NCBI GenBank assembly: GCA_016703945.1
Contig: JADJBC010000030.1
Span: 1-41,963, forward strand
Origin: Candidatus Aalborgicola danicus
GTDB taxonomy: Bacteria; Pseudomonadota; Gammaproteobacteria; Burkholderiales; Burkholderiaceae_C
Reading direction: 5' to 3'
Length of the DNA: 41,963 nt
Part shown: piece after piece, positions 1 through 9,435 of the stretch
How positions within the stretch are numbered: position 1 is the first letter of the stretch
Layout of the letters: the number at the start of each line of letters is the position of its first letter
Program-made: the position numbers and the translations under genes
The notes under the pieces: model-generated
What the model saw: the letters and a program-made list of their open reading frames with translations, nothing else
Databases searched by the model: none
What the model was told of the DNA's origin: nothing

Positions 1-581
1 TCGAACACCTGACACGCCTCTTGACCGAGAATCTGGCCAAGGTCCAGCTGCTGGCCCCTGCGGGTGACCTGGTACTCAATGCCACCGAGGTCACACCGCT
101 CGCTAAGGCCAGCCTTTCGCTCCTGCCCGATCCCAGGGAGACCGGCGAAGCCGTGATCCGGGTCTAGAGCGTATTGAGGCACGGCTGGGCAAGAAACGGG
201 TACTGCGCCCGGTACTGACAGGAAGACCTGCGCATGGAATGGATGAACCGCTGGCAACCATGAATGCCAAACGGCCCACCACCAAGGTACGCCAGGTCAC
301 GGGACCCCAACCCAGCTGGATCCTGCGCACCCCCCTCAAACTCGACGTCAAGGATGAACGTCCGCTGTACCAGGGCCCACTTCAATTGCTGCTGGGTCCT
401 GAGCGGGTCGAAAGGCGGCTGGTGGCATCCGGGTCACGAACGAGAGGGTCAGCGCAATCTGAATGTGGCGCGCGACTACTGGGTGGCCTTGAGTCCGTAT
501 GCGGGGCGCTGTGGATTTTCAGCAGCGGTTGCCGCACGGGGCGATGGCGTCCTGGGTACCTTGCATGGGCTCTTTGCCTGA
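1..581 (+). pseudogene. imuB: imuB C-terminal part, frameshifted
   Basis: This is the end of a Y-family polymerase-like ImuB, the non-catalytic hub of the ImuA-ImuB-DnaE2 mutasome that carries out SOS translesion synthesis. The frame from base 3 reads EHLTRLLTEN, then LLAPAGDLVLNATEVTPL and SLLPDP, and stops at 165-167. The family sequence resumes in another frame (RIEARLGKK, then GPLQLLLGPERVE), shifts again to GGWWHPG and RDYWVAL, and ends near LHGLFA at 581. At least three or four frame changes are needed, several in short homopolymers (for example TGGGTACC where TGGTACC is expected). Either this copy is dead or the sequence has indel errors. It lies just upstream of dnaE2, the usual order. 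The N-terminus is outside the window. Confidence 0.75.
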
Positions 582-620
582 AACCGTGCCATTACCGTTC
601 TTGCGGATTGCATTTGCACC

Positions 621-3600
621 ATGTCCAGTCTCCCCGCCAGCCTGCCCGGCTATGCCGGATGCGCTGCCTCTCCAACTTCTCTTTTTTTGCGGGGTGCCAG
701 TAAACCGGAAGAACTGGTGCTTCGTGCCCAGGAGCTGGGGTACGCAGCCCTGGCCCTTACCGATGAATGCACCATGGCCGGGATCGTGCGCGCCCATGTG
801 CAGGCCAAGGCGAGTGGACTCAAGCTCCTGATCGGATCGCAGTTCAGGTGGAATGTGACCCAGCCTTCCAATCTGGTGGTGCTGGCCTGCAACCTCAATG
901 GTTACGGCAACCTGTGTGAATTCATCACCCGGCTGCGCCGTGCATCCCAGAAGAAGGGAACCTACCGCTTGCTGCAGTCGGACGTGACTGGAAGTGAATT
1001 GACCGACTGTCTGGCCATCGTGTCACCGAATCGCAGCAGCACGCCGGAGCAATTGCTCACCCTGGGGCAATGGACCTTGCAGCAATTCCTGGGGCGTTGC
1101 TGGCTGGGGGTGGAACAGTTGCGCACCCTGGATGACGAGATCTGGTTGTACAAGCTCAGAAACCTCAGTGAGGCCACCGCCATGGGCCTGGTGGCCGTGG
1201 GGGGGATGTGCACATGCATCTGCGTTCGCGCAAGCCTTTGCAGGACGTGATGACCGCCATCCGGGTCTGCAAGCCACTGACCGAATGTGGTCTGGATTTG
1301 CAGCAGAACGCCGAGCGGCATTTGCGTAGCCGGTTGCGCCTGTCCCAGGCGTTTGCGGACGACCTGTTGGCGCAGACGCTTCAAGTGGCCGAGCGCTGTA
1401 ACTTTTCATTGGAGGAATTGCGCTACCAGTACCCCCAGGAAGTGGTGCCGGTGGGTGAAACTCCGGAGTCCCTATCTGCGCAAGGCCACCTATGAAGGGG
1501 CGGGGCGGCGTTGGCCCGAGGGCATGACGGCCAAGGTCCAGCACCAGATCGAGCACGAGCTCGCGCTGATCGTCGAATTGCACTACGAGCAGTACTTCCT
1601 GACGGTCTACGACATCGTCTCCTTTGCCCGCTCGCGCCACATCCTGTGCCAGGGTCGGGGGTCGGCGGCGAATTCTGCTGTTTGTTACTGCCTGGGAGTG
1701 ACGGAGGTCGATCCTGCCCGGATGTCGGTGCTGTTTGAGCGTTTCATATCCAAAGAACGCAATGAACCACCTGATATTGACATCGACTTTGAACACGAGC
1801 GCCGGGAAGAAGTGATCCAGTACCTGTACCAGAAGTACGGGCGCGACCGGGCGGCATTGACCGGAGTCGTGATCTCCTACCGTCCCAAGTCGGCAATTCG
1901 GGATGTTGGCAAGGCCCTGGGCTTTGATCTGGCCATTCTGGAGCAACTGGCCAAGGCGCACCGCTGGTGGGATGGGCGCGATGTCCATGAAGACAAGCTG
2001 GTGGAACTCGGTCTGTCTCCACAGGACCTCGACGTGCGACAGTTGATGACACTGACCCGGCAACTGATGGGTTTTCCGCGCCACCTCTCGCAACACCCGG
2101 GCGGCTTTGTGCTGACCCGTGGCCCCCTGTCCCGCATGGTGCCAATCGAAGCGGCCGCCATGGAAGACCGCACGGTCATCGAGTGGGACAAGGATGATCT
2201 CGATGCCATGGGTCTGCTCAAGGTGGATGTACTGGCCCTGGGAATGCTGACCGCCATCCGAAAGTCACTGGAATTGATCAGCATGCGCCGCGGCTTTGAG
2301 TTCCAGATGCAGGACATTCCGGTGGAGGACCCGACGACCTACGACATGATCTGCAAGGCCGACACGGTCGGGGTGTTCCAGATTGAATCGCGGGCCCAGA
2401 TGGGCATGTTGCCGCGCCTGCAACCCCGCTGTTTTTACGACCTGGTGATTGAAGTCGCCCTGGTGCGTCCTGGTCCCATTCAGGGCGGTATGGTGCACCC
2501 CTACTTGAACCGGCGACAGGGTAAGGAAGCTGTGTCCTACCCCAGCGCGGCACTGGAAGAGGCTCTGGGCAGAACCCTGGGGGTGCCGGTGTTTCAGGAA
2601 CAGGTGATGCAGGTCGCCATGCTGGCAGCTGGCTTTACTGCCGGTGAGGCCGATGGTTTGCGACGGGCCATGGCGGCCTGGAAGCGCAAGGGGGGACTGG
2701 AGCAGTATTTTGATCGCATCGTCAATGGCATGACAGAGCGCGGCTACGAGCGGGACTTTGCGCTGCAGATCTTTGAGCAGATCAAAGGGTTTAGCGAGTA
2801 CGGGTTTCCGGAGTCCCATGCCGCCTCCTTTGCCCTGCTGGTGTATGCCTCCTGCTGGATCAAACATGCCGAGCCTGCAGCGTTTCTGGCGGCCATGCTC
2901 AATTCACAGCCGCTGGGCTTTTACTCACCGAGCCAACTGGTGCAGGACGCCAAACGCCACCAGGTGGAGGTGCGTGCAGTCGACGTCATGTTCAGCGATG
3001 TGGATGCCACGCTGGAAGACCTTCCACACGCGCCGGCAGTACGACTGGGCTTGCGATTGATCAGCGGTTTGAAGTCCAGCTCCGCTCAGCGCATTGTCCA
3101 GGCCAGACACCAGGGACCGTTTGAGAGCGCCGAGGACTTGTCGCGCCGGGCCAATCTGGAGCAATACGAGATGAAGTTGCTGGCAGGCGCCGATGCACTG
3201 ACCAGCCTGTCCGGTCACAGACGCCAGCAGGTCTGGGATGCCGCCGCGTTGCATGCGCCCCCTGTTCTGCTGCGCGATGCGCCGGTCGATGAAGAGATTC
3301 TGGAGTTGCCTGAAGCACCCGAGGGCGAGGAGATCGTGTTTGACTACGCATCGTTAGGACTGACCCTGAGGCGTCATCCCATGGCCTTGCTGCGAGATCG
3401 CTTGGCGGCCATGCGGTTTCGCTCGTCCAAAGACTTGTTTGACTTACCGGATGGGAGGCTTGTAAGGGCTTGCGGGATTGTGACCTTGCGCCAGCAGCCG
3501 GAAACGGCCAAAGGCGTGACCTTTGTTTCGCTGGAGGATGAATTTGGAGCTGTCCAGGTGATTGTCTGGAAGAGCGTGCGGGAGAAGCAGCGCAAGGAGT

Positions 3601-3737
3601 TGATGAGCGCCCGGCTGCTGGGTGTCTATGGCATCTGGCAGCGCCAGGAAGAATCACGCAATCTGATTGCCCAGCACTTTGTGGATTTGACGCAGCTTCT
3701 GGGGAGACTGGCGTCCAGGAGCCGGGATTTCAAATAA
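621..3737 (+). pseudogene. dnaE2: DnaE2/ImuC error-prone DNA polymerase III alpha, frameshifted in first third
   Basis: DnaE2 (ImuC) is the C-family polymerase that synthesises across lesions with ImuA and ImuB. The N-terminal PHP region begins at 621 but shifts frame almost at once: CLSNFSF lies in one frame and LRGAS in another, across a run of seven T. A second shift is at the seven-G run near 1199-1205 (VAVG then VHMHLRSRKPL) and a third at CCC near 1470. From about 1480 to 3737 one frame is intact. It carries the polymerase core (RGSAANSAVCYCLGVT, DIDIDFEHERREEVI, VSYPS..LGRTLGVPVFQEQVMQ), helix-hairpin-helix-like segments and the OB fold (KGVTFVSLEDEFGAVQVIVW) typical of DnaE2. The intact two-thirds with homopolymer shifts elsewhere suits sequencing error as well as decay. 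It would form an operon with imuB. Confidence 0.85.
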
Positions 3738-3756
3738 GGAGCATGGGGACAAGTCG

Positions 3757-4716
3757 CTACGCCGCCAGGCGGTGTTCATAGTAGGGGCGTTCCCGGTCAT
3801 CCAGAATGGCATAGAGGTCGGCCAGCTTCTTGGGATCAGGGTTGAGCCAGGCGTCGATATTCTCCGGCTTGATCGGAATGATGCAGCGGTCATGTCCGGC
3901 GGCAGCGACTTCTGCCGGCGGCTCGTCGGTGATGGCGGCAAAGGACAACAGGTCTGGTGCGTCGGCACCGGTCCAATGTGACCATAGACACGCCACCAGC
4001 ATGTCCTGAACGGGTCGTGGCTTGAATTCGAGGACCACATTGTCGGTCGCGCTGCCCACGGGAGAGCCGTCAGGTCCCCGGCGAGGAACAACCACATGTT
4101 CGTAGAAAGCGTTGACGACCATCAGGCCGTGGCTGTAGCCAAACTGTGCTTTCCAGAAACCTTCGAGGTTGTCGCGGCGTGCGTTGTAGGTGCCTGGGTA
4201 CTTGGTGTCATAAAACGCGGGCTTGCCGGCTGGGCGGCACTGGTAGCGCATGTGCTTGATGACCCGTTTGCCGTTCTCCATGACCATGACCGGCGCGTAG
4301 TATCCAGGGTAAATCCGAGAGTCCGAATCCTTCAACACGGTTCGTCGCAGATCTGCCAGTTTCAGGAGAGCCCAATCGACCTTGGTAGTGGAAATCCGCT
4401 TGGCCTCGGTAGCCGCCTTGGTGGTCTTGGTCAACAAAGTGCGCTCAGCGTCAGCCAGGCGTTTGCGTTGGGCAAACAACAACTGCTCCAGCTTGGTCGC
4501 TTGCTGGGTCTTGAACTTGTCGATCAGGTCTTTGATTTCTGGTGGTGTCGAATCGTCGGATGTGTCGAACGCATCCTCCATCGCCTTTGGGAGCTTGATT
4601 CGGTCGTCGTCCAGGCGGCTCCAGAACAGCTCGGCGAAGGTGCCTATGTCGATTTCTGCCAGGTACTCGCGAACGTATTTACGGTACGAGGCCCAGATTT
4701 GTGCGGAGTAACACAT
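3757..4716 (-). CDS. SRAP domain (HMCES/YedK-like) protein, extended form
   Basis: SOS-response-associated peptidase (SRAP) proteins crosslink to abasic sites in single-stranded DNA and protect them. The catalytic Cys2 is in place (MCYS), exposed after removal of Met1, which supports this start. Family segments follow: TYNARRDNLEGFWKAQF (counterpart of the NAR motif), HGLMVVNAFYE, and GHDRCIIPI near the C-terminus with the expected His. At 319 residues it is longer than YedK (about 220). The extra part is an N-terminal Lys/Glu-rich helical insert between about residues 25 and 120, giving the extended SRAP type. It is convergent with dnaE2 (19 bp between stops), so two SOS-type functions sit together. 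I saw no LexA box. The family is clear; the role of the insert is unknown. Confidence 0.85.
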   Translation of the reverse strand: MCYSAQIWASYRKYVREYLAEIDIGTFAELFWSRLDDDRIKLPKAMEDAFDTSDDSTPPEIKDLIDKFKTQQATKLEQLLFAQRKRLADAERTLLTKTTKAATEAKRISTTKVDWALLKLADLRRTVLKDSDSRIYPGYYAPVMVMENGKRVIKHMRYQCRPAGKPAFYDTKYPGTYNARRDNLEGFWKAQFGYSHGLMVVNAFYEHVVVPRRGPDGSPVGSATDNVVLEFKPRPVQDMLVACLWSHWTGADAPDLLSFAAITDEPPAEVAAAGHDRCIIPIKPENIDAWLNPDPKKLADLYAILDDRERPYYEHRLAA

Positions 4717-4902
4717 GGTGGTTCAGGGGTTGTTGGCTTTGCAGAATTATGGCAAGCATCCGTGCCCAGAACACGGCGGAAAATCCTATGTTTCGTACTT
4801 TCGCGATCAACCCAATGCAGTCAGCGATCCCCGCCTGATGGGTGGGTTCTATTTCGGTTGCCCAGCGAAAGGATATGGTGGGCCGAGACAATTGGCAAAC
4901 AC

Positions 4903-4930
4903 AAAAAAGACAGGCAAAGCCTGTCTTTTT
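4903..4930 (-). terminator. Rho-independent terminator (bidirectional)
   Basis: A run AAAAAAGACAGGC, loop AAA, then GCCTGTCTTTTT. The stem is GC-rich at the top with A and T runs on each side, so it can end the leftward gene 4952-5455 and could work in both directions. Confidence 0.85.
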
Positions 4931-4951
4931 CAAGAGTGAGGAAGCAGCTAA

Positions 4952-5455
4952 TTACTTACCAGCTGCAGCCTTCACATCAGCCTTGCCTTCTGCCTTGACT
5001 GCAGTTGTTTCGATTTTGGCGTTTGCTTTGTCTTCCTTGGCTTCGACCTTGACTTTGTCTGTCTTGGCGTTGGCGTTCACGACAGATTTAGCAGCTTTGG
5101 CATCGGCCTTGGCATCGGTTTTTTCGGCCTTGGCTTGAGCTTCAACTTTGTCTTCCATGCTGGCTTCTTGTGCCTTGGCATGCGCTTTCGCTTTGGTTTT
5201 GCTGGCCTTGGCATGGGCATCGGACTTGGTCTGGGCGGCGTTCACTTCGGCTTTGTCAATTTTGGCGTCTGCCTTTGCATCCACTTTGGCTTCTGCTGCA
5301 CCGGCTTTGGCATTCGCTTGATCAGCCTTGGCTTCTGCTTTCATGACCGCAGGCGTTGCCGGCTTCACGACGGGAGCAGTCGGCGCCTGCGCAAATGAAG
5401 CAGCAGCAACGCTCGAAAGAAGGGCCGAAGCAATCAGGGTTTTGATATTCAACAT
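4952..5455 (-). CDS. Exported Ala/Lys/Asp-rich repetitive protein
   Basis: A protein of 167 residues. It starts with a clear Sec signal peptide (MLNIKTLIASALLSSVAAASFAQA, cleavage expected after AxA near residue 22), so the mature part is periplasmic. The rest is almost entirely degenerate AxAKADAK-type units, rich in Ala, Lys, Asp and Glu with almost no aromatic residues, which suggests long amphipathic helix or disorder rather than a globular enzyme. Such composition occurs in stress-induced, LEA-like and DNA- or envelope-binding proteins, but no family can be named. It is monocistronic, followed directly by the 4903-4930 terminator. No function is assigned. Confidence 0.7.
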   Translation of the reverse strand: MLNIKTLIASALLSSVAAASFAQAPTAPVVKPATPAVMKAEAKADQANAKAGAAEAKVDAKADAKIDKAEVNAAQTKSDAHAKASKTKAKAHAKAQEASMEDKVEAQAKAEKTDAKADAKAAKSVVNANAKTDKVKVEAKEDKANAKIETTAVKAEGKADVKAAAGK

Positions 5456-6111
5456 GTTTAAGATTCACTCAAAAAGCAACGGTCGCATAAGCTCCGACCA
5501 TCATGAACGAGCCGAAGATTTTGTTTCGACTTGAACTTACAACGTGAGATTTTCCTCTGCGTTGACGGCAGATACTTTTCTTTACACGCGCATTGGATGC
5601 GCGATTTCAACCGCTTGTGTAGACACAGGTCTTGGTCTATTGGAAGTGATCTGACCTGCGATTGGCGGTGATTGAAGGACTGCCGTAACCGTCCCAAAAG
5701 TGTCACTCACGAAGTGATGCCGCCAACGTCTCTATAGAAGCGGATCAGTAAAAGCCGACTCGGTGAAGGTACTGGCCCACGTACCGCATCTGGACTGACC
5801 CTTCATGGCATGCCGCCATCGCCCGCCCAGCAACAAATCCAGGGATACTGTGGCGTGTTCTAAATGTCGGTAGCCCGGGTTGATTTGACCTCGGCGTCAA
5901 CATGCCAGGTGTCGGCTTTACCTGCGGCAAAAGGACTCGCTTCTCTGAAGCGGTCACTCAACAATTTCCGCAGGTGACACAGAACGGCTGTCGCTCCATG
6001 CCCAAGTGCGCCACTCAAAGTCGATGAATCGCGCCTCCATCGCCCGGTTTTACCGCGAGTCAGGAATGCGCGTTTGTCCGCTGGATGCAGGCATGTAACG
6101 ACACCTCGGGT
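5456..6111. other. Intergenic region, no supported gene
   Basis: About 650 bases between the exported repeat protein and rtcA. Short open frames here show no recognisable family or ribosome binding site. A perfect small stem-loop (CGCGCAT, loop TGG, ATGCGCG) lies at 5587-5603. The promoter of the leftward gene 4952-5455 must lie in its first 100 or so bases. I saw no clear terminator after rtcA. Confidence 0.5.
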
Positions 6112-7257
6112 TCAAATTTGCACGGCACGCGCATCGTGCAAAGCGTCAGCTGCCGTCGGATCTGAGATCAATGCAGCGTTCTGAATCGTCACCAAGGTCC
6201 CGCTACCTAGCGGCTTCAAATCAAAGCGCAGCTGCAGAAACTGCTCGATCACCTTTGCATTGGTGCGCGCATGCTCCGATATGTTGGTCGTCCAATACTG
6301 TCCGACTTTGCCTTGCAGCGCAGCAAGCGCCAAGGGGATCATCAGTTGATCGGCCAGATGCTCGCCAACCGGCGCATGGTGCGCCAAATACGCTTGTGTT
6401 TCACGCAGCACCGTACGCGCCACTTCCTCGGCGCCAACGCCCTTCTCGCCAAAGGCGGTCAGCACTTCGGTGATGTGTTCAAACTGCAAGACCACCTGTA
6501 GCGCATTGCCGGGCCCCTCGTTGCTGCGCAGGCCGCGGTCGCGCAGCTGGTCTTGCGTCCAACCCAGCGCACGGCCCAGCACATCCAGCTCGCGGCCGGA
6601 CACGCCCTTGGGAATGCCCGCGTGCAGGCATTCGGCCCAGGCTTCCAGGCGTGCACCGCGTTCCATCAAATGGATCGCCGCGAGTCCATCTGGTGGTGGT
6701 GCGATGCGCACGTGCACCTCACCACCACCTGCCGGGTAGAAGCCGTGGCGCTGCACTTCCAGCGCATACACGGCCGGGCCGCCGCCAGAAAGATACGGCG
6801 CCATGCGGCTCAAAAAGGTGGCCGACGGCGCCATCGGGTTATGTGTGCCGCCGCGCAGCCTGATGTTGGACGGCTGCGCAGCCAGGGCCAGCGGCCACAG
6901 CACGGTTTGCAGCACCAGCATGCAACTGCCGGCGGAGCCCACCGCGAATTCGTAATCTCCGCCACGCACCGGCCCTGGCGTAAAGCGCAGTTGGCTCGCG
7001 CCAATCTGCACCGCATTGCCACCTGCATCAAGCGCCTGGCAGTGTTCAGGCCCGCCACCCACGGCAACTGCCGCCTGCACACAGGCCAGGTGCTGGCGCA
7101 TCAAACCCGGCTTGGGGCGCCTGGCGCGGATGTTGACCAGGCTAAAGGCCTGGCCAGTGATCAGGCTCAGGGCCAAGGCTGTGCGCAGGATTTGCCCACC
7201 GCCTTCGCCTTGCGAGCCGTCGATTTCAATTGTGGTTTGGTCTTCTGCTTTCATCAT
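6112..7257 (-). CDS. rtcA: RNA 3'-terminal phosphate cyclase RtcA
   Basis: RtcA uses ATP to turn RNA 3'-phosphate (and 2'-phosphate) ends into 2',3'-cyclic phosphates, the kind of end RtcB can process, so it prepares broken RNA for ligation. The N-terminus carries the family signature IDGSQGEGGGQILRTALALS and RPKPGLMRQHL. The nucleotidyl-accepting histidine is in GEHLADQLMIPLA near residue 299, matching the family's catalytic His. The length (381, or 380 from the second Met) is slightly above E. coli RtcA. It is the last gene of the leftward repair operon. Its start overlaps the end of the zinc-ribbon gene by 32 bp, indicating translational coupling. Expression should depend on RtcR and sigma-54 through the promoter at 11099-11114. 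Confidence 0.97.
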   Translation of the reverse strand: MMKAEDQTTIEIDGSQGEGGGQILRTALALSLITGQAFSLVNIRARRPKPGLMRQHLACVQAAVAVGGGPEHCQALDAGGNAVQIGASQLRFTPGPVRGGDYEFAVGSAGSCMLVLQTVLWPLALAAQPSNIRLRGGTHNPMAPSATFLSRMAPYLSGGGPAVYALEVQRHGFYPAGGGEVHVRIAPPPDGLAAIHLMERGARLEAWAECLHAGIPKGVSGRELDVLGRALGWTQDQLRDRGLRSNEGPGNALQVVLQFEHITEVLTAFGEKGVGAEEVARTVLRETQAYLAHHAPVGEHLADQLMIPLALAALQGKVGQYWTTNISEHARTNAKVIEQFLQLRFDLKPLGSGTLVTIQNAALISDPTAADALHDARAVQI

Positions 7258-7648
7258 TGTTCTTTTTCATCTCTATTTTCAATGCCATGCCCGCCTGGCT
7301 CACGTGCCGCGCCTCTTCGACCCGCGCACGCTCCACCAAGCGACAAGGACGGCAGCGCGCGGCGCGGGTGTCAATACGACCCTTGGCAATTTCGTACCAC
7401 CACTTCTGCTGCTTGGCCGTCCAAATCTCGTGCGCCCCGCAGTCTTTGCAGACAAATGGGGTGTCGATGTAAAGCGACGGCAACAAGCCGTAGGTATTGT
7501 TATGTGTCAGTTGTGTAGGGTCCACCGCTACAGCACCCAAAGGCACCGTCTTTATGGGCATGTAAGGGTTGGGCGCGTGCGCAGCGCGAAGGCGCGCCAG
7601 ACGCTTAGTCTTGATTTCCTCCCGCCTTTGTTTTCCACTCTTCATCAC
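7226..7648 (-). CDS. Zinc-ribbon protein of the rtc operon
   Basis: A 140-residue basic protein. The centre holds a two-knuckle zinc ribbon, CKDCG (about residue 67) then CRPCR (about residue 99), with the spacer HEIWTAKQQKWWYEIAKG. This matches the 'probable zinc-ribbon domain' family (zf-Tbcl type), in which the tryptophan-rich spacer is typical. The N-terminus is Lys/Arg-rich and the C-terminus charged, consistent with nucleic-acid binding. It lies between rtcB (36 bp gap) and rtcA (32 bp overlap), so it is co-expressed with both repair enzymes. A role as RNA-binding or ribosome-contact adaptor for repair is inference from position and composition. No enzymatic motif is visible. Confidence 0.8.
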   Translation of the reverse strand: MMKSGKQRREEIKTKRLARLRAAHAPNPYMPIKTVPLGAVAVDPTQLTHNNTYGLLPSLYIDTPFVCKDCGAHEIWTAKQQKWWYEIAKGRIDTRAARCRPCRLVERARVEEARHVSQAGMALKIEMKKNNDESRRPNHN

Positions 7649-7684
7649 ACACTCATCCTTTGTGGGGCTTACCGCCCTGCTCTG

Positions 7685-8917
7685 TTATCCCTTCACGCAC
7701 ACCACCTGCTTCAACGTGTACACCACCTCCACCAGATCGCTCTGGGCCAGCATCACGGCATCGATGTCCTTGTAGGCCATCGGAATCTCGTCGATCACGT
7801 CGGCGTCCTTACGGCATTCCACACCAGCGGTGGCATCAATCTGGTCCTGCACCGTGAACAGCTTCTTGGCCTTGGTGCGGCTCATGGTGCGCCCGGCACC
7901 GTGGCTGCAGCTATTGAAGCTATCCGGGTTGCCCTTACCACGTACGATGAAGCTCTTGGCACCCATGCTTCCGGGAATGATCCCCAGCTCACCGGCCTTG
8001 GCGCTCACGGCACCCTTGCGGGTCACATACACCTCTTGGCCAAAGTGCGTTTCCTTACTCACGTAGTTGTGGTGGCAGTTCACCGCCTCCAGGTGCGTCT
8101 CGAACGGCTTGGCTATTGACTTGCGAAGCGCGCCAATCACTGCCTGCATCATCACCTCGCGGTTCAGGCGGGCAAACTTTTGCGCCCAACCCACACCACG
8201 CACATAGTCCCCAAAATACTGGGCACCTTCTTCGAAGTACGCCAGGTCCTGGTCCGGCAGGTTGCGCTGGTGCAGTTCGGCGTCCTTCTTGGCCAGCTCA
8301 ATGAAATGCGTACCAATGGCGTTACCCACACCGCGCGACCCGCTGTGCAGCATGATCCACACGCCTCCCTGCTCGTCCAGACAGATCTCCACAAAGTGGT
8401 TACCCCCGCCCAGCGTTCCCATATGGCGGTGGTTGTTGGTGTTCTTCAGGCGCGGGTAGTCCACGCACAGCGCTTCAAACTCGGTCACCAGTTGTGCCCA
8501 GGCAGCATCGGCCACCGCGGGCGTGTTTTCCCACGAACCCTTGTCGCGGTTGCTCCCCTCGCGGCGGTATTGCTTGGGCGACATACCGTGCGGCACCGCC
8601 TTTTCAATCTCGCTACGCAGAGGTCCCAGGTTGTCCGGCAGGTCGCTGGCCACCAGTGTGGTCTTGCAGGCGATCATTCCGCAACCAATATCCACCCCCA
8701 CCGCAGCGGGAATGATGGCCTTGAGCATAAGGATCACGCTGCCTATAGTGGCGCCGATACCGTAGTGGACATCGGGCATCACGGCCACGTGGCTGAACAC
8801 AATGGGCAGCTTGGCCGCGTTTTCCAGCTGGCGCTGCGCCTCGGCTTCCACCGGCACGCCGTTGGTCCACATCTTCACCGGCACTCCGCCGGGTACGTTG
8901 AGTTGTTGGTAGTTCAT
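7685..8917 (-). CDS. rtcB: tRNA-splicing/RNA repair ligase RtcB
   Basis: RtcB joins RNA 2',3'-cyclic phosphate or 3'-phosphate ends to 5'-OH ends, using GTP and Mn2+ through a His-GMP intermediate. The length (410) equals that of E. coli RtcB. Visible motifs are DVHYGIGATIG (residues 49-59), the metal-binding DIGCGM with D76 and Cys79, GGGNHFVEI (170-178), and NSCSHGAGR with the guanylylated His339. No active-site residue appears missing. It lies 29 bp downstream of the phosphatase gene and upstream of the zinc-ribbon gene, in the order slipin, phosphatase, rtcB, zinc ribbon, rtcA. Likely substrates are tRNAs or rRNA cut by ribonuclease toxins. Confidence 0.98.
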   Translation of the reverse strand: MNYQQLNVPGGVPVKMWTNGVPVEAEAQRQLENAAKLPIVFSHVAVMPDVHYGIGATIGSVILMLKAIIPAAVGVDIGCGMIACKTTLVASDLPDNLGPLRSEIEKAVPHGMSPKQYRREGSNRDKGSWENTPAVADAAWAQLVTEFEALCVDYPRLKNTNNHRHMGTLGGGNHFVEICLDEQGGVWIMLHSGSRGVGNAIGTHFIELAKKDAELHQRNLPDQDLAYFEEGAQYFGDYVRGVGWAQKFARLNREVMMQAVIGALRKSIAKPFETHLEAVNCHHNYVSKETHFGQEVYVTRKGAVSAKAGELGIIPGSMGAKSFIVRGKGNPDSFNSCSHGAGRTMSRTKAKKLFTVQDQIDATAGVECRKDADVIDEIPMAYKDIDAVMLAQSDLVEVVYTLKQVVCVKG

Positions 8918-8946
8918 TTTTTTCTTTCATTGTTCAATCGTTGTTA

Positions 8947-9414
8947 TCAAAAATCACCTGGTGCGACTTGGAAACAAGCAACACCGACTGACCTCCACAT
9001 GGCAACAACCCGATCGCGATCATCAAACACTGCAACGAGTCGTTTCTGATCTTCGATCAACATCCCGTCAAACCATTGCCGTTTCAATACGTCATCGGCG
9101 GTGAAATCACCTTCCCGACGCATCATCAGCACTACATCAAGGTCGTTTGGCCCAAACGACGTGTTGTCGGCAAGCCAGGCAATCGTCTTGTCGCGAACTT
9201 CATCGCTACGGCCTGAGAAAAACCAAATCTCGCCCCCTGAACGACGGATGTGCTCCATAGTGTTGATGACCGGGGTGTTCGGTATGTCTTTGTCGCAAGC
9301 GGCATAGAACTTCCGCCACTTATGGGCATCATCGTTTGCGCCATCCACCAAGTGTCTGCGGTGGTCAATGCGTGCAATGGTTCCGTCTATGTCAAATATG
9401 TACAGTGGCTTCAT
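8947..9414 (-). CDS. Stand-alone PNKP-type HAD 3'-phosphatase
   Basis: A HAD-superfamily phosphatase resembling the 3'-phosphatase domain of T4 polynucleotide kinase-phosphatase. Motif I is FDIDGT (nucleophile Asp near residue 5). The segment FFSGRSDEVRDKTIAWL matches the T4 Pnkp phosphatase region, and VFDDRDRVVAMWR provides the acidic motif near the C-terminus. No kinase P-loop domain is present. It should remove 3'-phosphate or cyclic phosphate from RNA ends, which RtcB ligation does not need but degradation or other repair routes do. I chose the ATG at 9414 because GGAG lies six bases upstream; a TTG at 9426 is also in frame. It sits 21 bp after slipin in the rtc operon. The substrate is inferred from context. 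Confidence 0.82.
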   Translation of the reverse strand: MKPLYIFDIDGTIARIDHRRHLVDGANDDAHKWRKFYAACDKDIPNTPVINTMEHIRRSGGEIWFFSGRSDEVRDKTIAWLADNTSFGPNDLDVVLMMRREGDFTADDVLKRQWFDGMLIEDQKRLVAVFDDRDRVVAMWRSVGVACFQVAPGDF

Positions 9415-9435
9415 TTCAATCTCCAAGCGTGGCTA

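Noticed and set aside
4717..4951. LexA box upstream of the SRAP gene
   Set aside because: No CTGT-N8-ACAG pattern is present; SOS control is not shown by this sequence.
5745..5957. Open frame of 70 codons on the minus strand
   Set aside because: No ribosome site, no known family, codon use poor; treated as chance frame in the 5456-6111 gap.
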